NCBI GenBank assembly: GCA_963935005.1
Contig: CAWWAX010000001.1
Location: forward strand, 1 to 64,000
DNA from: GCA-2718595 sp963935005
GTDB taxonomy: Bacteria > Gemmatimonadota > Gemmatimonadetes > Longimicrobiales > Gaopeijiaceae
Length of the DNA stretch: 64,000 nt
Direction of reading: 5' to 3'
This document shows positions 44,598 through 54,148 of this stretch, one piece after another. Within the stretch, counting starts at the first letter, position 1, and each line of letters begins with the position of its first letter. A program made the translations under genes and the position numbers. A model generated the notes under the pieces. The model worked only from the letters and a program-made list of their open reading frames with translations. It made no database searches and was not told the DNA's origin.

Positions 44598-47411
44598 TTA
44601 GTTTAATTTTGCTGGCAGTACCGCAGTTAAATATTTCCCCGTGACGCTCTCCGGATTGCCTGCAATCTCTTCGGGAGTACCTCTCGCTACTACTCTTCCG
44701 CCAGCAGGGCCAGCACCAGGTCCCATATCTATAACCCAGTCAGCTGTTTTAATGACATCGAGATTATGTTCTATCAAAAGAACTGAATTCCCTGAGTCTA
44801 CCAAGCGACTTAGGACGACCAGTAGCTGCTTCACATCTATCCCAGACAGTCCAGTCGTTGGCTCATCAAGGATATACAGTTTGCGCGTCTTTGTTTTTGC
44901 ACTTGAAGTGAGTTCTCTGGCTATCTTCAGCCTCTGCGATTCTCCGCCCGACAGAGTGTTAGCAGGCTGGCCAAGTTGTAGATATCCTAATCCAACTTGC
45001 TGCATAAACCAAAGGATTTTACCGATACGCCTGTCCTGAGCAAAAAATTCAATCGCTTCGTCTATCGTCAATTTGAGAACTTCAGAAACATCCAAGCCCT
45101 TGAAGGTGACTGCAAGGACCTCCGATCGATAACGCTTGCCGCGACAGGAATCACAAATCACATATATGTCTGGCATAAAAATCATCTCAACTTTTACTTG
45201 GCCGGCCCCTTTGCATTCGTCACACCGGCCTCCGTTGACATTGAAAGAGAAATGACCTGGAGTGTATTCCCTTGATTGAGCAAGCGGTTGCAAAGAAAAA
45301 ATCTTTCGGATTTCGTCCCAGACTTTGATGTAAGTAGCAGGATTAGATCTCGGAGTCCGCCCGATAGGAGATTGATCTACCAAAACAATCTCCTCGATTA
45401 CTTCTGTTCCTTTTAGACTCCGAAGCTTACTAGAACCTTCAATCGAAGCGTCCTCTTGTCTTTTTAGATCCAAGCTGACCGCTTCATAGATTATGTCATG
45501 AACTAGAGTTGATTTACCAGACCCAGACACTCCAGTCACAACAGTCAGTGTTTCGAGTGGAATTTCAACATTTACGTCATTGAGGTTGTGAAGAGTGGCT
45601 CCGGAAACGCTTAGATTGTAACCATCTATTGGTCTCCTGAGTCCTGGCACAGCAATTTCAGTTTTCCCTGATAAAAATTTTCCAGTAGTACTATTTATTT
45701 TGCAGAGGTCTTTCGGGGTGCCCTGAAAGACCAAATCGCCGCCTTTTCTGCCAGATCCCGGACCCAATTCCAACACATGGTCCGCCCTCATTATAGCTAG
45801 AGAATCGTGCTCGACTACCAACACTGTATTTCCAATGTCTCGGAGCTTGTCCAAAAGATTTAACAGACTGCTTACATCTTTGGGGTGCAAACCCACAGTA
45901 GGCTCATCCAACACATATAATGTGTCCACTAATTGAGAACCCAGAGAGTTTGCTAGACCTATTCTTTGTGACTCTCCTCCCGACAAAGTTCGTACCTGGC
46001 GATCCAAGGAAAGATAGCCCAGACCCACTTCTACCAGAAACGTCAGTCTTCCTAGTAATTCAGTCAGAATAGTCTCGGCCACTGCCGCCTGCATCTCACC
46101 TAATTCCATCCTAGTTAGCCACACTCTAAAGTCTTTTATAGAAAGCTGGGTGGCCTGTGAGATTGTATAGTTTTCAATCTTGACGCAAAGAGCTTCTTGC
46201 CGAATTCGTGATCCCTCACAAACCCGACACTCTCTCGTAGTCTGATACCTGCGAAGAAAAATACGGATGTATTGCTTATACCTTTTCCGTTCTCTGGACT
46301 TCAGGAAAGGAATGACACCTTTGAAATCACTCGATCCCTCCAGAATATCAGTTCTTATACCTTGGGGAACCTGAGCCCAGGGAAGATCGGGAGAAATTTC
46401 CCGAGAAAGCACAAAAGATTGAAGTTTTTTTCGTTCTCTATGGTAGCGCGGCTTGGTCCAAGGATCCACAGCACCTTCATTTATTGACTGAAAAGGTTTT
46501 GGAATGATCAAATCTTGATCGTATTCCAAAGTTGCACCGAATCCTGTGCAATTAGGACAGCACCCGAACGAGTTATTAAAGGAGAATAATTTAGGTGTGG
46601 GATGAAGAAAATCCACTGCGGGATGTGCGTAACACTTAAAAGATTCGGAGAAGCTTAGACGCTCCACCTTCTCCTCATTAAAGACCAGAACGATAGCTTC
46701 TCCTCGCCCTTCCTTAAAACAAGTACTAATTGAATCTGCTAAACGATCACGTTGTGTGTAATCAATCGTTAGACGATCTACTAACACCAACAGGTCAGAG
46801 GCTTTCGACAAATCATTCTCTTTACTGACTTTTTCGGAATCAGGTTCACCTAAATCGACTAAAACACCGTCTGCTAATAGCCGTATAAATCCAAGAGCTC
46901 TAAGATTCTGAAGTGACAATTCACATTTCAACTCATCCTCGACCTGAAGTGGAAATGTGATTTGAATGCGAGTATGCTCTGACAAAGTCAGAAGTTCTTC
47001 GACAACGCTGGTGACCGAATCTGCCTTGACGGCATCTCCGCACTCAGGACAATGTGTAACTCCAACACGAGCCCAAAGCAATCGCATATAGCCGTATACC
47101 TCCGTGGCTGTTCCAACTGTAGAACGACTTGATCTCGTAGCATTCTTCTGTTCAAGAGCGACCGCTGGTGATATCCCCTGAATGGACCTCACCTTAGGTT
47201 TCTCGACTCTGTTTAGAAATTGCTTTGCGTACGTAGACAAAGACTCTACATATCTACGCTGACCTTCAGCGAAAACAGTGTCTAGAGCTAATGAAGATTT
47301 TCCTGATCCTGAAGGACCCGTAACTACAGTCAATGCCTGCTTAGGGAGGTCAACATCAATATTTTTCAGATTGTGCTGGCTGGCCCCTCTGACACGGATA
47401 AACTCATCCAT
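44598..47411 (-). CDS. uvrA: UvrABC excision nuclease subunit A
   Basis: A 937-residue UvrA, full length. It has two ABC ATPase modules: Walker A GPSGSGKSS at 32-40 and GVSGSGKST in the second half, and the signature LSGGESQR in both. Zinc-binding cysteine pairs are present (CPECGD, CRVCEG, and CDECKGAGQ/CDSCRGKRY). It recognises damaged DNA and loads UvrB in nucleotide excision repair. It is upstream of gyrA and 21 bases after the DUF4015 gene on the same strand. No LexA-type box was identified. Confidence 0.97.
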   Translation of the reverse strand: MDEFIRVRGASQHNLKNIDVDLPKQALTVVTGPSGSGKSSLALDTVFAEGQRRYVESLSTYAKQFLNRVEKPKVRSIQGISPAVALEQKNATRSSRSTVGTATEVYGYMRLLWARVGVTHCPECGDAVKADSVTSVVEELLTLSEHTRIQITFPLQVEDELKCELSLQNLRALGFIRLLADGVLVDLGEPDSEKVSKENDLSKASDLLVLVDRLTIDYTQRDRLADSISTCFKEGRGEAIVLVFNEEKVERLSFSESFKCYAHPAVDFLHPTPKLFSFNNSFGCCPNCTGFGATLEYDQDLIIPKPFQSINEGAVDPWTKPRYHRERKKLQSFVLSREISPDLPWAQVPQGIRTDILEGSSDFKGVIPFLKSRERKRYKQYIRIFLRRYQTTRECRVCEGSRIRQEALCVKIENYTISQATQLSIKDFRVWLTRMELGEMQAAVAETILTELLGRLTFLVEVGLGYLSLDRQVRTLSGGESQRIGLANSLGSQLVDTLYVLDEPTVGLHPKDVSSLLNLLDKLRDIGNTVLVVEHDSLAIMRADHVLELGPGSGRKGGDLVFQGTPKDLCKINSTTGKFLSGKTEIAVPGLRRPIDGYNLSVSGATLHNLNDVNVEIPLETLTVVTGVSGSGKSTLVHDIIYEAVSLDLKRQEDASIEGSSKLRSLKGTEVIEEIVLVDQSPIGRTPRSNPATYIKVWDEIRKIFSLQPLAQSREYTPGHFSFNVNGGRCDECKGAGQVKVEMIFMPDIYVICDSCRGKRYRSEVLAVTFKGLDVSEVLKLTIDEAIEFFAQDRRIGKILWFMQQVGLGYLQLGQPANTLSGGESQRLKIARELTSSAKTKTRKLYILDEPTTGLSGIDVKQLLVVLSRLVDSGNSVLLIEHNLDVIKTADWVIDMGPGAGPAGGRVVARGTPEEIAGNPESVTGKYLTAVLPAKLN

Positions 47412-47432
47412 GCATTTTTTCTTCGATATAAA

Positions 47433-48872
47433 TCACTGAGTACTGACCAAGGTGTCTTCTCGCATCATCACCCCCGAGCTGTCCTCATCCATCAATCTCG
47501 AAGAAACCGGCACGATGCTCCCATTGAAGCGCATCATGGGTTCAAAGCCATCGGGAAAACCCTCTTGGGGAACAAGGCCTTCTTCGGTATAACGACTAGA
47601 GGCATTCCATAAGATCCACTCACTAATACCGACATCGTATGTCGCTTGAATCTGCGCTCTTATTTCTGGCCCGCCATATAGGGGGGATCCCAAACTGAAA
47701 TCTTGCAACCAAGGACGAATGGATCCAGCATCCGCAACTTTTGAAGAACGTTCCACCCCGTCGCCTAGAGCAGCCTTAACGACTTCGTAGGGATAATAGT
47801 TTGGTTCCTCTATATTGAAACTTCCAGACCAATAGTGGGACGGATATACCATCGGCAAGACTACATCCACCCTCCTAACAACTTCTTCCCATAATTGACC
47901 GATACCTAAATCATAATTTAGAGATGTCGTCGCTCCGAATACATCTGCTGTCATAGCAACATTTTCGCTCTGAGTTTCCTTTCTAACATAATCCAAAAAT
48001 CCACTGACTGCTTCACTCCTTGTTCTTCCCAGACTGTTAGGAAAACGAGCTCTGTCTAGATGTTCTTTTGGCGAATCTGGAAATCGGATATAATCCCATT
48101 GGATTTCTGGGAAGCCAATCGCAATCATTTCTTCTGCCAAGCTCAAATGGTAATCCCAAACTGAGCCTTCAAAGAGGTTTGCCCAACTGACTCCTCTCTC
48201 ATCAATCCAGACACCCCCAGCGGTATCTTGAATGGCAAGGTCTGGCTTTTTCTTCGTGAGCAATGGATCCTTCACTACAACTATACGAGCGATCGGATAA
48301 ATCCCATTCGTGTGGAGTCGGTCCAATAAACCTAAAAGGTCTCTTATCCTGATTTGCTGATCCGCTCCCACCTGATGAGCAACTTCAACCCTGGTAGGGT
48401 GACTCACATATCCAGAGGCATCTTTGATATCGACAACAAAACTGTTGATCTCCGTCCTCGAAGCCAGATCGATCAGTTGTTCTGACCTTGTCTTTGAACC
48501 AGCCGCCCAGGCATTCACATAAATCCCCTTGATTGCTTCTGGCCTGTCAAAACGAAGAGGTTCCTTGGGGATCTCCAGCCTTTCCACTATTGCCCCACTC
48601 TCCAGCCTTGCTAGAAGTGGTTCTGAGTCAACATCAGAGAACACAGTTGCACTGTCTTTTTCGACTTCTCGATTGCCAATCGCTGGATTCTTATCTGTGG
48701 GGTACCTAACCTGCTGATTATGGGAAAAGTCCGCACTTAGATCCTCACTGGGCATCTGATCTTCTTCAATATCTCTAGTCCGCAGTCCCCCATCGCATGA
48801 CACACTAATGATTGCAATGAAGATCAGGGAACATGTCAGACTATGTCTGATTTTTTTGCTCAATTGACACAC
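47433..48872 (-). CDS. Exported DUF4015 putative glycoside hydrolase
   Basis: A 479-residue exported protein. The leader ends near SVSCDGG, a possible but atypical lipobox. After a linker of about 90 residues comes the DUF4015 TIM-barrel-like domain: KGIYVNAWAAGS, FVVDIKDASGYV, YPIARIVVVKDP, then WIDERGVSWANLFEGSVWDYHLSLAEEM, QWDYIRFPDS and VLPMVYPSHY. DUF4015 is related to GH13-like glycosidases, with acidic residues in these strands as likely catalytic groups. The start is a GTG two bases after the kdtA stop region, without a clear ribosome-binding site. A role in envelope polysaccharide is inferred from the kdtA neighbour. Confidence 0.85.
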   Translation of the reverse strand: MCQLSKKIRHSLTCSLIFIAIISVSCDGGLRTRDIEEDQMPSEDLSADFSHNQQVRYPTDKNPAIGNREVEKDSATVFSDVDSEPLLARLESGAIVERLEIPKEPLRFDRPEAIKGIYVNAWAAGSKTRSEQLIDLASRTEINSFVVDIKDASGYVSHPTRVEVAHQVGADQQIRIRDLLGLLDRLHTNGIYPIARIVVVKDPLLTKKKPDLAIQDTAGGVWIDERGVSWANLFEGSVWDYHLSLAEEMIAIGFPEIQWDYIRFPDSPKEHLDRARFPNSLGRTRSEAVSGFLDYVRKETQSENVAMTADVFGATTSLNYDLGIGQLWEEVVRRVDVVLPMVYPSHYWSGSFNIEEPNYYPYEVVKAALGDGVERSSKVADAGSIRPWLQDFSLGSPLYGGPEIRAQIQATYDVGISEWILWNASSRYTEEGLVPQEGFPDGFEPMMRFNGSIVPVSSRLMDEDSSGVMMREDTLVSTQ

Positions 48873-50192
48873 TCAGTGATTAATTGGTTCCAGGAGATCA
48901 CAGATTAAATCAATAGTTTTATCAGTGGCTCCTACATTGTTCTCAATATAGCCTAGCGCATTTCTCCCAGCTTTCAATAATTCATCCCTGTCAGAAAGAT
49001 ACTCGCCAACAACAATACAGAGATCATCTGAATCCGAAACTACCCTTGCAGCACCTTGACTTAATAACCCATGGGCGGCTAGAGAACCTTGGTGGTTTGG
49101 ACCAAACAATGTAGGGGCTCCTACAGCAGCTGGCTCCAAAACCGAATGTAGGCCTTTTCCGCCGAACCCTCCACCAACATAAGCAACAGTGGCAAAAGTA
49201 TATAAATCAGGCAACACGCCTATTGCATCTACCAATAATACATCAGCATTATCCATACTCGCATTTTGTGGTCGATCGGAAAACCGTATAACGCTTAGCC
49301 CCCGATCTATACATTTCCTGTTCAGCCGGTCAATGTTCACCGGAAATACCTCATGTGGAACCAGCACCATTTTCACCTCAAGATTAACTGTTCTAATTTC
49401 GACCAACGCTGAGACTAAAATATCCTCATCCAAACTCCAGATAGACCCGGCCACTATCAGGGGACTCCTACACATGCCAAGAAAGCTCAGGTCAGTTTGT
49501 TGGTCGCCCAAAGAACTGACTCGATCCTTTACGGAATCTACAGCCGGATCTCCTGTGACTTTAATTTGATTTTTCTGGACACCTAAACATTCAAATCGAT
49601 ACCCGTCCTTCTCAGAAATCACCCCTATAGCATTAACTTTTCTTACTGATAGACTGGTGGACAGTCGCCAGGGCAAGCGCAATCTTTTAGCATCAGAAGA
49701 TAGTGTTCCTCCGACCAACATTGTGGGAATTCCCCTAAGTTTTGCCTGTTCAATCAAATTGGGCCAAACTTCCTTTTGCGTGAATAAAACAGCCGAAGGA
49801 GATAGGGCATCTAATACTTTGGCCATATCCCGAGTGAGGTCCCACGGAAGATAGGTACTTATCTCCGAAGGAAAATGTTCAGCTACCTTTTCGGCGGATG
49901 CCGAAAAGAAAGTGAAGACAATCTGGATCTCTCCCAGTCTTCTTCTGAGACCTTCCGCCACACTCTTTGCTTGAAGGGCTTCTCCCACAGATGAAGCATG
50001 GATCCAGAACGTTAAAGTGCTCGGGTCTGCAAGATTCTCACCCCAATTTATCAATTTTTGACAAGCCTGTTTTCGCCCGTAAAGTCCCCGCAACACCTTC
50101 GAAGATCGTTTTGGTTTGATCACCACCAATCTCGAAGTGATCTGTAAGAGCTTTAAAAATGATTGGTAGACCAAATTCACCAGTAATGTCAT
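48873..50192 (-). CDS. waaA: 3-deoxy-D-manno-octulosonic acid transferase
   Basis: A 439-residue KDO transferase (WaaA/KdtA). The N-terminal membrane-associated helix is followed by WIHASSVGE with the catalytic Glu71, FTQKEVWPNL, and the C-terminal nucleotide-sugar domain with GGGFGGKGLHSVLEPAAVGAPTLFGP. It adds KDO from CMP-KDO to lipid A precursor at the inner membrane. Its presence shows that the organism makes an LPS-type outer membrane. It heads the minus-strand set that continues through DUF4015, uvrA and gyrA. Confidence 0.94.
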   Translation of the reverse strand: MTLLVNLVYQSFLKLLQITSRLVVIKPKRSSKVLRGLYGRKQACQKLINWGENLADPSTLTFWIHASSVGEALQAKSVAEGLRRRLGEIQIVFTFFSASAEKVAEHFPSEISTYLPWDLTRDMAKVLDALSPSAVLFTQKEVWPNLIEQAKLRGIPTMLVGGTLSSDAKRLRLPWRLSTSLSVRKVNAIGVISEKDGYRFECLGVQKNQIKVTGDPAVDSVKDRVSSLGDQQTDLSFLGMCRSPLIVAGSIWSLDEDILVSALVEIRTVNLEVKMVLVPHEVFPVNIDRLNRKCIDRGLSVIRFSDRPQNASMDNADVLLVDAIGVLPDLYTFATVAYVGGGFGGKGLHSVLEPAAVGAPTLFGPNHQGSLAAHGLLSQGAARVVSDSDDLCIVVGEYLSDRDELLKAGRNALGYIENNVGATDKTIDLICDLLEPINH

Positions 50193-50361
50193 GCTGATAG
50201 GAATAACTTATATATCAAGTCCATGCTAGCAATTTACAGACCTGATATTTGCTGAAACTATCCTGTTATTAAGTGAAGGCTGCCTTTTAACGGACTTTGC
50301 TATAGAAGAACGGTACTAGCAAGTTAAATGATATTACTTGACCCATGAGGATGCTATATCG

Positions 50362-51435
50362 ATGAATCATCAATTGGCTTGGCGTTCTATACAGACTCTT
50401 TTCTTTTTCACTACTGTATCTCTGATTAATATTGGCTGTTCACCATCTTACGTAATCAAGGCTGGACTCGCTGAATGGAACATTCTTAGTTCGAGAAGGC
50501 CGATCGATGAAGTTATCCAGGATACTGCAACCCCAGAACATATAAGAAACAAACTAGTACTAGTTTCGGAAGCCAGAGAATTCGCTTCAAAAACTTTACG
50601 GATGGACGTAGGAACATCCTACACCACTTTTACGCAACTCGACCGAGACACACTTGCACTAGTACTGTCAGCTTCTCCAAGGGATCAACTCGTACCTAAA
50701 ACATGGTGGTTTCCGATAGTGGGAAGCTTTCCTTATAGAGGCTTCTTCGAAGACAATGAAGCATTAGCAGAACAAAGTGTGCTTGAAAACGAGGGCTTTG
50801 ATACCTATCTGCGGCCCACTTCGGCCTTCAGTACATTGGGTTGGTTCTCTGACCCCATCTTGTCCACAGTTCTGAGACAGGATGAAATTAGTTTGGTAGA
50901 AACCGTTTTACACGAATTATCACACAACCACTTATTCGTTAAAGGACAGATAGATTTCAATGAAAGCTTCGCCACGTTTGTCGGTAGATTTGGTACTGTC
51001 GAATTCTTTTGTGACACCCCAGAGTCCTCCCCTCGAAACATTCTTTGCCTCCAAGCAAAAGCTCGCTTAAGGGATCACGCAGAATTTGAAGGATTTTTTT
51101 CTGGTCTCATTAGAAATCTTCAAGTCATTTACCAGGACAGTGCCTTGAGTTACTCGGAAAAAATTACACTGAGAGAAACGCTTTTCAGCAGATACCTTGC
51201 TGATTTCAAAAGTGAAGTCCAACCAAAACTAGAAGTATTAAGCTACCAGAATTTCTTATCTACACCCATCAATAATGCAACCTTGCTGGCACAAATAAGA
51301 TATCACTCAAGATTAGAAAAATTTGTTGAATTGATGGAAGAACAAGGCGGCCTCAAAAATGCCATCTCGCATCTAAAAAGTAACGCTCGCTCCGCGAAAG
51401 ATCCTTTTTCTGCTCTGACTACTGACTCTTCATGA
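50362..51435 (+). CDS. Predicted aminopeptidase lipoprotein (PF10023 type)
   Basis: A 357-residue exported protein; the leader ends in NIGC, a lipobox-like site. The zinc-peptidase motif HELSHN with a downstream acidic FNESFATFVG matches the uncharacterised Aminopep (PF10023) family. Further upstream SPRDQLVPKTWWFPIVGSFPYRGFF is also typical. It probably removes N-terminal residues from peptides in the periplasm. The ATG at 50362 is taken as start; a TTG at 50338 is in frame. It diverges from kdtA. Confidence 0.85.
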   Translation: MNHQLAWRSIQTLFFFTTVSLINIGCSPSYVIKAGLAEWNILSSRRPIDEVIQDTATPEHIRNKLVLVSEAREFASKTLRMDVGTSYTTFTQLDRDTLALVLSASPRDQLVPKTWWFPIVGSFPYRGFFEDNEALAEQSVLENEGFDTYLRPTSAFSTLGWFSDPILSTVLRQDEISLVETVLHELSHNHLFVKGQIDFNESFATFVGRFGTVEFFCDTPESSPRNILCLQAKARLRDHAEFEGFFSGLIRNLQVIYQDSALSYSEKITLRETLFSRYLADFKSEVQPKLEVLSYQNFLSTPINNATLLAQIRYHSRLEKFVELMEEQGGLKNAISHLKSNARSAKDPFSALTTDSS

Positions 51436-51445
51436 CAAATCGACA

Positions 51446-51462
51446 ACTGGGCATACGCCAGT
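51446..51462 (+). terminator. Weak hairpin after the aminopeptidase gene
   Basis: ACTGG/CCAGT with a short loop sits 11 bases after the stop and is followed by a T-rich stretch. The stem is only five to six pairs, so termination is tentative. Confidence 0.3.
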
Positions 51463-51598
51463 AAAACCTTTTGTTTCTTCTAGAATATTGAGTTTATTCC
51501 TCTGAACACCTTTCCTTAGATCAGAAATTTCGTTTGTGATACTGATCTATAGGACGTAGTTTGATGCCCCAAATCGAAGATATACTATACCACAAGAT

Positions 51599-54148
51599 AT
51601 GAGGTCCCGTGAGCTACTGATGAGCGGCAACAAAAATAACAATTACACTCCGATTCCATTAGAAGAAAAATGGCAAGCTCGCTGGGAGCATGAGGCAACA
51701 AACACTCTGAGTCCTCAAGTCCTGGAGAGAGGTGAAAACTCATACTACAACCTCATGATGTTTCCCTACCCTTCTGCTGAAGGACTCCATGTTGGAAACA
51801 TGTATGCCTTCACTGGAGCCGACGTCCACGGGCGCTTCCAACAATTAAAAGGTCACACCGTCTTTGAACCCATAGGCTTTGACGCCTTCGGCATTCATTC
51901 AGAAAATTTTGCTCTTAAGCAACGTATGCACCCGATGGATCTAATCCCTAGCAATGTTACTAATTTCACCAAACAGCTAAAAAGAATGGGAGGAATGTTC
52001 GACTGGGAACGTACAGTCGATACTACGGATCCCTCTTATTACCGTTGGACCCAGTGGATCTTCCTCCAGTTATTCAAATCTGGACTAGCTGTAAGGAAAG
52101 AAGCTCCTGTGAATTGGTGCCCTTCCTGTATGACTGTCTTGTCAAACGAACAGGTTACCGGTGGACGATGTGAACGATGTGACACCCCCGTGGAACAAAG
52201 ACATATCGCACAATGGTTTTTCCGCATAACCGAGTACGCTCAAAGACTTCTGGATGGCCTCAAGCAGATCGATTGGTCAGAAACTACCAAGAAAGCCCAG
52301 GAGAATTGGATTGGTCGTAGTGAAGGTGCCATCCTTAATTTCCCTATATCGGTAGAAGAAGACCAAGTAAACATTGCGGATCGCCTCACTCAGGACCAAC
52401 TCTCGTTAACACCGAAAAACTTGAAAACAATAGAGGTTTTTACCACACGCCCAGATACTGTATTCGGAGCTACATACATCGTATTATCACCAGAGCACCC
52501 CTTAGTGGAAGAAGTGACCAGTGAACCACAGAAACAAAAAGTCCAGACCTACCAAAAGAAAACTGCGAAATTAGACTTAGTCGCCAGGCAAAAGACAGAG
52601 AAGACTAAGACTGGAGTCTTCACCGGAGGACATGCTCTCAATCCAGCAACTGGCGCCGTGATTCCTATTTGGATAGCAGATTACGTCATGATGGGCTATG
52701 GAACAGGTGCTATCATGGCTGTTCCAGGACACGACCAGAGAGATTTTGACTTCGCCAAAGCTATGGATTTACCCATAAAACAAGTGGTATCTGCTGAAAA
52801 ACAATCAGAGGACAATGTAACCAATATCCTAGAGGCCTACTCTGGAGATGGTGTATTGATCAACTCAAAACATTTTGACGGACTTCCTGTTGCTGAGGGG
52901 AAAAAAGCAGTCTGTGATTGGTTGAAAGCTAAGGGTATGGCGTCCGTACACATCGGCTACCGTCTTCATGATTGGTGTATCTCTCGACAACGATATTGGG
53001 GGCCACCTATCCCCATTATCCATTGTGATCAATGCGGTCCCGTAGCCGTTCCAGAGGAAGACCTACCGATTGTCCTTCCTCGGATCGAGAATTTTAAACC
53101 CGATGATTCTGGTATCAGTCCATTAGCTCGATTAGAAGAATGGTACCTCACAAACTGTCCTGAATGTGGAGAGACTGCACGAAGAGAAACTGACGTTTCT
53201 GATACTTTCTTAGATAGTTCCTGGTATTTCCTCAGATACCCCTCGGCAGATTCCGAAGACGTTCCATTCAGCCCCACCATTACTAAGAAATGGTTGCCAG
53301 TAGATTGTTATATCGGTGGCAATGAACATGCAGTGCTACACCTCCTGTACAGCCGTTTCATAACAATGGCCCTCCATGACATTGGTCATGTGGATTTCCA
53401 AGAGCCATTTGTGCGTTTCAGAGCTCATGGATTGATAATCCGAGAGGGCTCTAAAATGTCCAAAAGCAAAGGCAATGTAATCATCCCCGACCAAATAATA
53501 GAAAAATACGGTGCAGATACTTTTCGAACCTATTTGATGTTCCTAGGACCTTTTGACGAAGGTGGAGACTACCAGGACGATGGAATTCAAGGTCCACATG
53601 GTTTCTTACACCGAGTTTGGGAGACAGCGATGTTATCGCTGGAAAATGATAAACAGGAGACAGATTCTAACGTTGAACGAAAATTACATCAGACAATCCA
53701 GCAAGTGACTAACCAAATGCCTGCTCTAAGGTACAACACTTCTATAGCTGCACTGATGGAATACCTGAATGTAGTCCGGTCTAAGGGCCGCACTGCACAA
53801 AAATGTGAGATTGAACCTCTCGTGGTAATGATAGCTCCATTTGCGCCACATCTAGCAGAAGAAATCTGGGAACTATTCGGACATAGTGAAAGCATATTTT
53901 CAGGCATGAACTGGCCCGAGTACAATGCCGATAAAGCCCGTGCTGATACCATTGAAATGGCAATCCAAATCAACGGAAAACTGAGAGCTACAATCACTAT
54001 TCAAGCTAAAATGGACCGGGAAGAGATAGAAAAACTTTCGAGAGCTGAAAAGAACATCTCGAGATATTTGGAAACAGGAATAGTTAAACGAGTTATTTAC
54101 GTACCCAATCGATTAATCAACTTTGTATTGGAGCCAAACAATGCATGA
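51599..54148 (+). CDS. leuS: Leucyl-tRNA synthetase
   Basis: An 849-residue bacterial-type LeuRS. The class I signatures are HVGN at 64-67 and KMSKS at 619-623. The editing (CP1) domain is present, with TTRPDTVFGATY and GTGAIMAVPGHDQRD, and zinc-type cysteine pairs (CPSC, CERC) occur in the early insert. It charges tRNA-Leu and edits mischarged products. The ATG at 51620 is an alternative start, seven residues shorter; neither has a strong ribosome-binding site. It overlaps the transketolase start by eight bases. Confidence 0.96.
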   Translation: MRSRELLMSGNKNNNYTPIPLEEKWQARWEHEATNTLSPQVLERGENSYYNLMMFPYPSAEGLHVGNMYAFTGADVHGRFQQLKGHTVFEPIGFDAFGIHSENFALKQRMHPMDLIPSNVTNFTKQLKRMGGMFDWERTVDTTDPSYYRWTQWIFLQLFKSGLAVRKEAPVNWCPSCMTVLSNEQVTGGRCERCDTPVEQRHIAQWFFRITEYAQRLLDGLKQIDWSETTKKAQENWIGRSEGAILNFPISVEEDQVNIADRLTQDQLSLTPKNLKTIEVFTTRPDTVFGATYIVLSPEHPLVEEVTSEPQKQKVQTYQKKTAKLDLVARQKTEKTKTGVFTGGHALNPATGAVIPIWIADYVMMGYGTGAIMAVPGHDQRDFDFAKAMDLPIKQVVSAEKQSEDNVTNILEAYSGDGVLINSKHFDGLPVAEGKKAVCDWLKAKGMASVHIGYRLHDWCISRQRYWGPPIPIIHCDQCGPVAVPEEDLPIVLPRIENFKPDDSGISPLARLEEWYLTNCPECGETARRETDVSDTFLDSSWYFLRYPSADSEDVPFSPTITKKWLPVDCYIGGNEHAVLHLLYSRFITMALHDIGHVDFQEPFVRFRAHGLIIREGSKMSKSKGNVIIPDQIIEKYGADTFRTYLMFLGPFDEGGDYQDDGIQGPHGFLHRVWETAMLSLENDKQETDSNVERKLHQTIQQVTNQMPALRYNTSIAALMEYLNVVRSKGRTAQKCEIEPLVVMIAPFAPHLAEEIWELFGHSESIFSGMNWPEYNADKARADTIEMAIQINGKLRATITIQAKMDREEIEKLSRAEKNISRYLETGIVKRVIYVPNRLINFVLEPNNA
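54130..54133 (+). promoter_or_regulatory. Ribosome-binding site fixing the transketolase start
   Basis: GGAG lies seven bases before the ATG at 54141, within the last codons of leuS. Confidence 0.6.
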